A stretch of 64,000 bases of DNA from Suillus spraguei (lineage: Eukaryota; Basidiomycota; Agaricomycetes; Boletales; Suillaceae), in NCBI GenBank assembly GCA_016800925.1, contig JABCPU010000022.1, forward strand, positions 62,001 to 126,000, in the 5' to 3' direction. The notes under the pieces were generated by a model. That model was given only the letters and a program-made list of their open reading frames with translations. It was not told the DNA's origin and made no database searches. Within the stretch, counting starts at the first letter, position 1. Each line of letters begins with the position of its first letter. This document shows positions 22,961 through 32,866 of this stretch, in pieces. The translations under genes were made by a program, and so were the position numbers.

Positions 22961-23254
22961 TCAAAGATTGGCGTCATGTTCCTCGTACTTCTGCTCGTCA
23001 TATCCATTGTAATTGAAGAGACCGAAATCATGTTCCTCGCGCGTCTGCTCATCATATTCACTGTAATTGAAAAGATTAGAGTCACGTTCCTTGCGCTTCT
23101 CCACATCTGGCAGCAAGTTGCACTTATCAACCTTAGCATGGCAATGAAGTCATGAATACTCACTGGAACGTTTTGCAATAGTGTCTTGTGTGGGGCACGC
23201 CGTGGCAAGAACCACGATAGATGTGAGCATGCTGAAGATAAGAGACAGCTTCAT
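22961..23254 (-). CDS. Small secreted peptide precursor with Lys-Arg sites and 18-residue repeats
   Basis: The two-exon minus-strand gene has its ATG at 23254. A 57-nt intron (donor GTGAGT near 23172, acceptor CTGCCAG) joins in phase 1, and the TGA ends at 22961. The 78-residue product starts with a signal peptide (MKLSLIFSMLTSIVVLATA), then has Lys-Arg at residues 28-29 and 34-35, the usual Kex2 cleavage sites. It continues with two tandem 18-residue units sharing LFNY, YDEQ and E-(R/H)-D (residues 37-54 and 55-72) and the first six residues of a third. This layout fits fungal Kex2-processed repeat peptides, which include RiPP-like and signalling precursors. No maturation gene is adjacent. 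The intron lies between the two Lys-Arg sites. Confidence 0.65.
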
Positions 23255-24921
23255 GTCTGAGTTAAGAGATGCAACTGGTTACAGTACTTTGCTGATGGAT
23301 TGGATTAGAATATTCAAGCAGGTTTTATATCTCTTCAAAGTTCATAGGTGGGATATGATATGGAATTTCATAGGTAGGGTATGACATCCGGGGTTGACCT
23401 GATACCCACACCTGACCTGCGGGTACCAAAATTTTCGGAAGCTTACCCATACTTACCCAGGTCAGAGGATCACTATGTGCCAAACCTTCTCCATATGACC
23501 ATCATTCTTCCTCTAGTAAGTAGACGAAAATTATATGATGGAATGAGGATAAAGCGTACCGTATGAGAATAAATAAGACACAAGTAAGCATGATGAAAGT
23601 CGGGCACATCAAATGTGATATAATACGGAATTGCAATGGCATACAATACTTGAAATGAAATTGATGATTGACTTAGCATCTGTGCACGGCGAGGAAGAAA
23701 TAATTTGAAAGAAAACCACTCCTGCTATTTTCAATATTTTTGTGGTTATTCGAATCTGATTATCTTGATCGATTGGGGCGAGGAATGTAGCAGAGGTTGG
23801 ATGCTCCAAGAAAGGGAGCAATACCGAGGAGGCCGAGGACTGATCGAAACTCCGACAAGTCAACTCACAACTTTCAAGGCAGACTTGACTGTCCCTCCGC
23901 TGTGTGTCTGACTTATGAGGACAGTCGCAACAATGCCTCCTTTCCGAGAATCTCAGCATGGTGCGAGTGCGAATCAATGCGCTCACTACCAATAGCTCTT
24001 ATGTCCCAGCACAACTCGAACCTCAGGAGGATCGACAATGTCGTCGATATCTTGAACTACACACCAGGATCCTGATACTAAGCAATGGAGTCATTGTCGT
24101 CGGTCGCTGGCAGCAGGCTCCTGGATTCAGCATCCAGTCGTTAAATTTGATGCGCTCACATTTCATAAGACACGCTATAATGTAAGTCGGTTTATCCTTT
24201 GTTCCACGATGGCGTCGTCTATCGGTTCTTGAGAAGACGCATCTTGATTCCAGAATATGATCCGCACGATATCATATGAGTAAGAGTGAGAATGGGTTTT
24301 GACTGTCACCTACACAGAGCAGGGGCCAATGCTGAATTTATATTGAATAATGCACCGAGTTTGTAAAACATCAACTCAGAGCCATGGTCATATCATGATG
24401 CACATCGCACGCTGTCCCTGAAAATCAATGTGCGTCCGCTACTCAAAGTCTATCGAGTTTGAAGGCCATCTTCCGCTCGCAGCCAGGTCTTTTCAGAGAT
24501 CTCATTCATCATGCAACCAGCTGGAGTCAGCGATGTTCTCAGGAACGTTTGAGTTCATGTGTCTACATAGAGTTTATAAGGTTAAACTGACCATAACAAA
24601 GTGGTGCAGGTTGAAACAGGGACTAACTCAACCTTGATGTACTTGAAATTGGACCGCGGATACATGAGAGGTACATCAAATGCAGTAGCTCTCGTCACCA
24701 TCTCGACTGAGGACGACCAACATTCTCCAAACACGTATAAGCCATACCAGACAAAGCACATATTGCGTGACTATACAACCATTTCGTACAGTTCCACATC
24801 CTGAATCTACCTCGACAGACCTTTCAAGCAACCTGCATCCACACCTAAGCTCCACTCCAAACCGGATCATCATTTATGTCGTTGCATCGCCGACGTTAAG
24901 GTCTCGCTGAAGACAAGCAGA
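23255..24921. other. No recognisable gene
   Basis: Several open frames of 65-127 codons exist on both strands (for example minus 23609-23992, plus 23797-24075). None has a known motif or clear exon structure. Confidence 0.4.
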
Positions 24922-27900
24922 TCAGTGGGATACTGCCAGGACATAACAGCTAAACATACACAGGCGATGCTCTAGAATGATTTCAACGATTCTGCTGGCC
25001 AACTCGTCTTGAGAGTCACGAACAGATTGTTTTCCCTTCTTATGGAAGCGTCCAAATAGTAGTTTGGCTTTCCAAGTAAACGAGTTTCCTTGGCATGCGT
25101 GGACCGCTTTCCTCACAGCTTCCCTCACAGCAGCGGCATGCGGAGACGCAATGTACCGCTCGAGAGCGACATTAAAAGAAGGAACAGACTTCTGGCTGTC
25201 CGGAAGATAGCGTTGCTTGTCGAAAATGTAGAAAGAGTGTTCAAAGATAATGGCAGCGGCTAAATGATCGATAATAAGCAGGTTCGTCGCAACGTAGCCT
25301 CGAAATTCACCAGAAATGAGTTGAACATCGGTCTCCGAGGGTGTTGAGCCAGAGACCTGGCACATTCGCAACATGAGAAATGTGTACAATTTGTGACTAA
25401 TTAGACACACCACAGAGAGTAACCTAGACTGCATGTCTGCGCACTGTTCCCGAGAAATCTGGTCAAACAATGATGGAAAATTGAAAATCGTCCACTCTGC
25501 TGAGGATCGATACACTCACTTTCTGCCAATGTGTAGCATCTTCATTCAGCATGGCCCAAAGTCAAAGGAGGATAAAGAAACCAACCTCCTATTGATGGAT
25601 CAGCGATATCGTTTGCAAGCAAGACTCTAAGATAAAAAAACTCACACACTGTTGAGGGACGTGCGATTTCAGTAGTAAGCAAAACTCAAACTCAACAGAA
25701 GATCAGCACACTAACATGCTGTGAGTAGATGAGCCATGGGATTGGGATTGGTGAGCAAGGCTGACGCTCGATTGGTGTGAAGAGACTCACCACCTGTCAA
25801 TCGATCAGCGACACTTGAGCTCAACCGTAGATGAACACTACTCACGTGCTGTCAATGGGAATCGGCAATGTCATTGGTCAGTGATACTCAAATTCGACTG
25901 CGGATCATTGTGCTTACACTCTGTCAATGGATGGGCAACGCGTCAGTCAGTATGATTCGAGTTCAATACTGGATGGACCAACTCACAAGCTGTTAACGAA
26001 GCAGCAATGTTTTCGGTCAGTATAGACCATAGCGTCAGGGCGACGGAGAATCAATACACTCACACCCTGACAATAGATCAGGGAGCACATCAATGAGGAA
26101 GATAGGAAGTCGGCAGAAAATGATCGCACTCACAAGCTGTCAAGAGATCAATGATTTGTTCTGTGAGTGGCTCAAGGTCGGTAGAAGATCAATGTACTGA
26201 CCTCCTGCCGAGAGATCGTCGATTGCTTGAGTCAGAAATTCTTACACTTAATAAATGATGGGCTCACTCACATCCTATCAACAAACGGGAGATGGCTTGA
26301 TTGAGAACGGCTCGAGCTCCAAGGAGGATTGACACACTCACAGCCTGCGAAGAGTGGGCAAGGACTTGGATCAGCATCGCTCGAGCTCGAAGGAGGATCG
26401 ACACACTCACAGCCTGCGAAGAGTGGGCAAGGACTTGGATCAGCATCGCTCGAGCTCGAAGGAGGATCGACACACTCACAGCCTGCGAAGAGTGGGCAAC
26501 AACTTGGATCAGCATCGCTCGAGCTCGAAGGAGGATCGACACACTCACAGCCTGCGAAGAGTGGGCAAGGACTTGGATCAGCATCGCTCGAGCTCGAAGG
26601 AGGATCGACACACTCACATACTGCGAAGATGCGAAGAGTGGGCAAGGACTTGGATCAGCATCGCTCGAGCTCGAAGGAGGATTGACACACTCACAGCCTG
26701 CGAAGAGTGGGCAAGGACTTGGATCAGCATCGCTCGAGCTCGAAGGAGGGTCGACACACTCACATCCTGCGAAGAGTGGGCAAGGACTTGGATCAGCATC
26801 GCTCGAGCTCGAAGGAGGATCGACACACTCACAGCCTGCGAAGAGTGGGCAAGGACTTGGATCAGCATCGCTCGAGCTCGAAGGAGGATCGACACACTCA
26901 CATCCTGCGAAGAGTGGGCAAGGACTTGGATCAGCATCGCTCGAGCTCGAAGGAGGATCGACAAACTCACAGCCTGCGAAGAGTGGGCAACGACTTGGAT
27001 CAGCATCGCTCGAGCTCGAAGGAGGATCGACACACTCACACGCTGCGAAGATGCGAAGAGTGGGCAAGGACTTGGATCAGCATCGCTCGAGCTCGAAGGA
27101 GGATTGACACACTCACAGCCTGCGAAGAGTGGGCAACGACTTGGATCAGCATCGCTCGAGCTCGAAGGAGGATCGACACACTCACACGCTGCGAAGATGC
27201 GAAGAGTGGGCAAGGACTTGGATCAGCATCGCTCGAGCTCGAAGGAGGATTGACACACTCACAGCCTGCGAAGAGTGGGCAAGGACTTCGATCAGCATCG
27301 CTCGAGCTTGAAGGAGGATCGACACACTCATATCCTGCGAAGAGTGGGCAAGGACTTGGATCAGCATCGCTCGAGCTCGAAGGAGGATTGACACACTCAC
27401 AGCCTGCGAAGAGTGGGCAAGGACTTGGATCAGCATCGCTCGAGCTCGAAGGAGGATCGACACACTCACATCCTGCGAAGAGTGGGCAAGGACTTGGATC
27501 AGCATCGCTCGAGCTCGAAGGAGGATTGACACACTCACAGCCTGCGAAGAGTGGGCAAAGACTTGGATCAGCATCGTTCGAGCTCGAAGGAGGATCGACA
27601 GACTCACACGCTGCGAAGATGCGAAGAGTGGGCAAGGACTTGGATCAGCATCGCTCGAGCTCGAAGGAGGATTGACACACTCACAGCCTGCGAAGAGTGG
27701 GCAAGGACTTGGATCAGCATCGCTCGAGCTCGAAGGAGGATCGACACACTCACAACCTGCGAAGAGTGGGCAAGGACTTGGATCAGCATCGCTCGAGCTC
27801 GAAGGAGGATTGACACACTCACAGCCTGCGAAGAGTGGATAAGGACTTGGATCAGCATCGCTCGAGCTCGAAGGAGGATCGACACACTCACATACTGCGA

Positions 27901-30900
27901 AGAGTGGGCAAGGACTTGGATCAGCATCGCTCGAGCTCGAAGGAGGATCGACACACTCACATACTGCGAAGAGTGGGCAAGGACTTGGATCAGCATCGCT
28001 CGAGCTCGAAGGAGGATCGACACACTCACAAGCTGCAAAGAGTGGGCAAGGACTTTGATCAGCATCGCTCGAGCTCGAAGGAGGATCGACACACTCACAA
28101 GCTGCAAAGAGTGGGCAAGGACTTGGATCAGCATCGCTCGAGCTCGAAGGAGGATCGACACACTCACAAGCTGCAAAGAGTGGGCAAGGACTTGGATCAG
28201 CATCGCTCGAGCTCGAAGGAGGATCGACACACTCACAAGCTGCAAAGAGTGGGCAAGGACTTGGATCAGCATCGCTCGAGCTCGAAGGAGGATCGACACA
28301 CTCACAGCCTGCGAAGAGTGGGCAAGGACTTGGATCAGCATCGCTCGAGCTCGAAGGAGGATCGACACACTCACATACTGCGAAGAGTGGGCAAGGACTT
28401 GGATCAGCATCGCTCGAGCTCGAAGGAGGATCGACACACTCACACGCTGCGAAGATGCGAAGAGTGGGCAAGGACTTGGATCAGCATCGCCCGAGCTCGA
28501 AGGAGGATCGACACACTCACACGCTGCGAAGATGCGAAGAGTGGGCAAGGACTTGGATCAGCATCGCTCGAGCTCGAAGGAGGATTGACACACTCACAGC
28601 CTGCGAAGAGTGGGGCAAGGACTTGGATCAGCATCGCTCGAGCTCGAAGGAGGATTGACACACTCACAGCCTGCGAAGAGTGGGTAAGGACTTGAATCAG
28701 CATCGCTCGAGCTCGAAGGAGGATCGACACACTCACACGCTGCGAAGATGCGAAGAGTGGGCAAGGACTTGGATCAGCATCGCTCGAGCTCGAAGGAGGA
28801 TCGACACACACACATACTGCGAAGAGTGGGCAAGGACTTGGATCAGCATCGCTCGAGCTCGAAGGAGGATCGACACACTCACAAGCTGCAAAGAGTGGGC
28901 AAGGACTTGGATCAGCATCGCTCGAGCTCGAAGGAGGATCGACACACTCACACGCTGCGAAGATGCGAAGAGTGGGGCAAGGACTTGGATCAGCATCGCT
29001 CGAGCTCGAAGGACGATCGACACACTCACATACTGCGAAGAGTGGGCAAGGACTTGGATCAGCATCGCTCGAGCTCGAAGGAGGATCGACACACTCACAG
29101 CCTGCGAAGAGTGGGCAAGGACTTGGATCAGCATCGCTCGAGCTCGAAGGAGGATCGACACACTCACAGCCTGCGAAGAGTGGGCAAGGACTTGGATCAG
29201 CATCGCTCGAGCTCGAAGGAGGATCGACACACTCACAGCCTGCGAAGAGTGGGCAAGGACTTGGATCAGCATCGCTCGAGCTCGAAGGAGGATTGACACA
29301 CTCACACGCTGCGAAGATGCGAAGAATGGGCAAGGACTTGGATCAGCATCGCTCGAGCTCGAAGGAGGATCGACACACTCACATCCTGCGAAGAGTGGGC
29401 AAGGACTTGGATCAGCATCGCTAGAGCTCGAAGGAGGATTGACACACTCACAGCCTGCGAAGAGTGGGCAAGGACTTGGATCAGCATCGCTCGAGCTCGA
29501 AGGAGGATCGACACACTCACAAGCTGCAAAGAGTGGGCAAGGACTTGGATCAGCATCGCTCGAGCTCGAAGGAGGATCGACACACTCACACCCTGCGAAG
29601 AGTGGGCAAGGACTTGGATCAACATCGCTCGAGCTCGAAGGAGGATGGACACACTCACAGCCTGCGAAGAGTGGGCAACGACTTGGATCAGCATCGCTCG
29701 AGCTCGAAGGAGGATGGACACACTCACAGCCTGCGAAGAGTGGGCAAGGACTTGGATCAGCATCGCTCGAGCTCGAAGGAGGATCGACACACTCACAAGC
29801 TGCAAAGAGTGGCAAGGACTTGGATCAGCATCGCTCGAGCTCGAAGGAGGATCGACACACTCACATCCTGCGAAGAGTGGGCAAGGACTTGGATCAGCAT
29901 CGCTCGAGCTCGAAGGACGATCGACACACTCACAGCCTGCGAAGAGTGGGCAAGGACTTGGATCAGCATCGCTCGAGCTCGAAGGAGGATCGACACACTC
30001 ACACGCTGCGAAGATGCGAAGAGTGGGCAAGGACTTGGATCAGCATCGCTCGAGCTCGAAGGAGGATCGACACACTCACAGCCTGCGAAGAGTGGGCAAG
30101 GACTTGGATCAGCATCGCTCGAGCTCGAAGGAGGATCGACACACTCACATCCTGCGAAGAGTGGGCAATGACCTGGATCAGCATCGCTCGAGCTCGAAGG
30201 AGGATCGACACACTCACATACTGCGAAGAGTGGGCAAGGACTTGGATCAGCATCGCTCGAGCTCGAAGGAGGATCGACACACTCACACGCTGCGAAGATG
30301 CGAAGAGTGGGCAAGGACTTGGATCAACATCGCTCGAGCTCGAAGGAGGATCGACACACTCACAGCCTGCGAAGAGTGGGCAAGGACTTGGATCAGCATC
30401 GCTCGAGCTCGAAGGAGGATCGACACACTCACATACTGCGAAGAGTGGGCAAGGACCTGGATCAGCATCGCTCGAGCTCGAAGGAGGATCGACACACTCA
30501 CACGCTGCGAAGATGCGAAGAGTGGGCAAGGACTTGGATCAACATCGCTCGAGCTCGAAGGAGGATGGACACACTCACAGCCTGCGAAAGAGTGGGCAAG
30601 GACTTGGATCAGCATCGCTCGAGCTCGAAGGACGATCGACACACTCACATACTGCGAAGAGTGGGCAAGGACTTGGATCAGCATCGCTCGAGCTCGAAGG
30701 AGGATCGACACACTCACAGCCTGCGAAGAGTGGGCAAGGACTTGGATCAGCATCGCTCGAGCTCGAAGGAGGATCGACACACTCACATACTGCGAAGAGT
30801 GGGCAAGGACTTGGATCAGCATCGCTCGAGCTCGATGGAGGATCGACACACTCACATCCTGCGAAGAGTGGGCAAGGACTTGGATCAGCATCGCTCGAGC

Positions 30901-32866
30901 TCGAAGGAGGATCGACACACTCACAACCTGCGAAGAGTGGGCAAGGACTTGGATCAGCATCGCTCGAGCTCGAAGGAGGATCGACACACTCACATACTGC
31001 GAAGAGTGGGCAAGGACTTGGATCAGCATCGCTCGAGCTCGAAGGAGGATCGACACACTCACACGCTGCGAAGATGCGAAGAGTGGGCAAGGACTTCGAT
31101 CAGCATCGCTCGAGCTCGAAGGAGGATCGACACACTCACATACTGCGAAGAGTGGGCAAGGACTTGGATCAGCATCGCTCGAGCTCGAAGGAGGATCGAC
31201 ACACTCACACGCTGCGAAGATGCGAAGAGTGGGCAAGGACTTGGATCAGCATCGCTCGAGCTCGGAGGAGGATCGACACACTCACATACTGCGAAGAGTG
31301 GGCAAGGACTTGGATCAGCATCGCTCGAGCTCGAAGGAGGATCGACACACTCACACGCTGCGAAGATGCGAAGAGTGGGCAAGGACTTGGATCAGCATCG
31401 CTCGAGCTCGAAGGAGGGTCGACACACTCACATCCTGCGAAGAGTGGGCAAGGACTTGGATCAGCATCGCTCGAGCTCGAAGGAGGATCGACACACTCAC
31501 ATCCTGCGAAGAGTGGGCAAGGACTTGGATCAGCATCGCTCGAGCTGGAAGGAGGATCGACACACTCACATCCTGCGAAGAGTGGGCAAGGACTTGGATC
31601 AGCATAACTCCATGGGATTAATCAGCATACCATCTGCAAGTAAAAGCCCAAACATAAATGAGAATGACCTTCAAATTTTCTGATAATCTTACAGAAATAT
31701 GTGGAAACCAGAGACTGCATCTGGCTATTAACCTCTCATTCAATTCCTCAGTTGTCTCAGCTGGGTGCAAGAGGTAAGGCAGTATGCTAGACGATATCAA
31801 TCGTCAACGCTTGTGGCGAGGTAAATGAGACGATGGGTAGTTACCGCTCAACTGCATATTTCATGCAGAGCTCCAAGTTGATCTGCTGCGTTGAGACGAA
31901 TAATTGCTGAAGCACGTCGCTATCCAGAGTTCCAGCTGTGCGTTCGATGAGTGGTCCACAATCTGCATCATCCTTGTCCATGTCTAATGGATCAATGGTC
32001 ATTATGTATCACAACTTGACTATCATTTAGCTTACTGGGAAGGCATACATGGCATTTTGGAGGCCACCGGACACCCTTGAGAAACTTCAATTGCGGCCCA
32101 TTAGCAAATGACTCCTCGGCGTGTGTCGGGGCCAGCGCTCGAGCGTCTTTTATTGATTTTCCCTTTGATTTTAGCTCTCCGTAGGCGACATCGTAGAAGG
32201 CATCGAACTTGGTAAATAATATTATCACAGGGACTGAGGATTGTGAGTTTGCGCATCAGTTGAACATCAACTAAAGTCGCTTACTGCGTCCTGTGTCACA
32301 CTGGGAAAAAAATTTGTCTTCACCTGCAGTGAACGATCTGCTTGCCTCGTCCATCGGGATGCAATACCTGTGTTAAAATGTGAGATGGCACACGTCGTGA
32401 TTGATCAATTACAATTACCATATAGCATGGAGTTGGTTTTTTAGTTTGGCTTCCTTAGAACGGCGCGCGATAAATTCCTTGACCTTGTCAAATTCGGATT
32501 CGCCGCCCGCCTCAAACCCACGTGAATCATGGAAGACGAACCCGGGTTGCTTGGGAACACTAATTCATTCTCGATATCGTGCTCTCCACGCTGAGAGTAT
32601 GTCAATTCATGTCATCAACCAAGAGCACACCTCAATACCTCTCTGGATGGATCTAAAACTGCAGGGTCGACCTGATGTTAATGGGTTAGTAGTGATCACT
32701 GCCACCCTCTTACTAGCGCGCACCTTTTTCCAGCGCAGTCATAGATTACTGGATTCTCCCGAGAATTGCAAACCCTCCGGAGAATGGTAGTCTTTCCCGC
32801 ATTTGCTCTTCCTATAGTGAGGATTCGAAAGCGACCGATTTTCTCCTTTATCTCTGAAGGATCCAT
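24922..32866 (-). CDS. G-domain (P-loop GTPase-like) protein gene with an array of 3-nt exons
   Basis: The minus-strand host gene starts at ATG 32866. Exons read by eye are 32714-32866, 32639-32671, 32419-32590, 32285-32367, 32036-32233, 31845-31983 and 31693-31786. They encode a small G domain with P-loop GRANAGKTT, G3 DSRGFE and G4 TKFD, followed by ALAPTHAEESFANGPQLKF, QQINLELCMKYAVER and HPAETTEELNERL. Exon 7 ends in phase 0 with donor GTAAGA. About 88 candidate micro-exons of 3 nt follow (31631 down to 25520), then a C-terminal exon from 25459 in phase 0. That exon has FRGYVATNLLIIDHLAAAIIFEH and SPHAAAVREAVRKA, with a stop at 24922. Related G-domain proteins are abundant in Agaricomycetes with unknown function. 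Exon 3 is one nucleotide short between ENELVF and GFVFHDSRG, so either the allele is broken or the assembly has an error in the CCC/CCCGGG run. That the C-terminal exon belongs to the same gene is inferred from strand, phase and family-like sequence. Confidence 0.75.
25520..26274 (-). repeat. Twelve diverged micro-exon units
   Basis: Downstream of the core array the intron sequences become unrelated, but each unit still has an exact AG-NNN-GT junction. The exons are GAT 26272-26274, GAG 26202-26204, CTT 26134-26136, GGT 26064-26066, CTT 25987-25989, AGT 25918-25920, CAC 25845-25847, GTG 25791-25793, CAT 25716-25718, TGT 25646-25648, GAG 25586-25588 and AAA 25520-25522. Donors are GTGAGT in most, and GTCAGT, GTAAGC, GTTAGT and GTTGGT in single cases. 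Introns are about 57-72 nt. The last intron (25460-25519) ends at CAG before the C-terminal exon. Confidence 0.85.
26342..31572 (-). repeat. Homogenised intron/micro-exon array, 75 units of 69 or 77 bp
   Basis: Tandem units run from 26342 to 31605. On the minus strand each unit reads acceptor TTCGCAG (or TTTGCAG), a 3-nt exon, donor GTGAGTGTG, a GAGCTCGAGC palindrome, branch-like GATGCTGATCC, and the next acceptor. The standard unit is 69 bp, giving a 66-nt intron. Fifteen units are 77 bp because ATCTTCGC is duplicated just before the acceptor. By my count the micro-exons are 27 GCT, 14 CGT, 13 TAT, 11 GAT, 7 CTT, 2 GTT and 1 GGT. Donor GT is kept in 74 of 75 units (lost at about 27331). Introns are nearly identical across the array. 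Confidence 0.9.
31631..31633 (-). other. Candidate micro-exon 1 (ATG)
   Basis: The first 3-nt exon after G-domain exon 7. Its acceptor is ACTTGCAG and its donor is GTATGC. The preceding intron is 31634-31692 (59 nt) and the following one is 31573-31630 (58 nt). Confidence 0.6.

Noticed and set aside
22961..23254. Complete RiPP cluster around the small secreted peptide
   Set aside because: No UstYa-like, oxidase or peptidase gene lies near. The P450 is 13 kb away beyond two transposons, so no cluster is claimed.
26342..31605. CRISPR-like or plain minisatellite array
   Set aside because: The genome is fungal and the variable part is only three bases. Every unit, even the strongly diverged ones, has donor, branch-like site and acceptor in the right order.
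26264..31683. Very long open frames (up to 975 codons) in several frames on both strands of the array
   Set aside because: The unit is 69 bp, divisible by three and free of stops in several frames, so any frame stays open. The predicted proteins are 23-residue periodic shadows. Fifteen 77-bp units make them change frame, and the splice-site layout explains the unit better.
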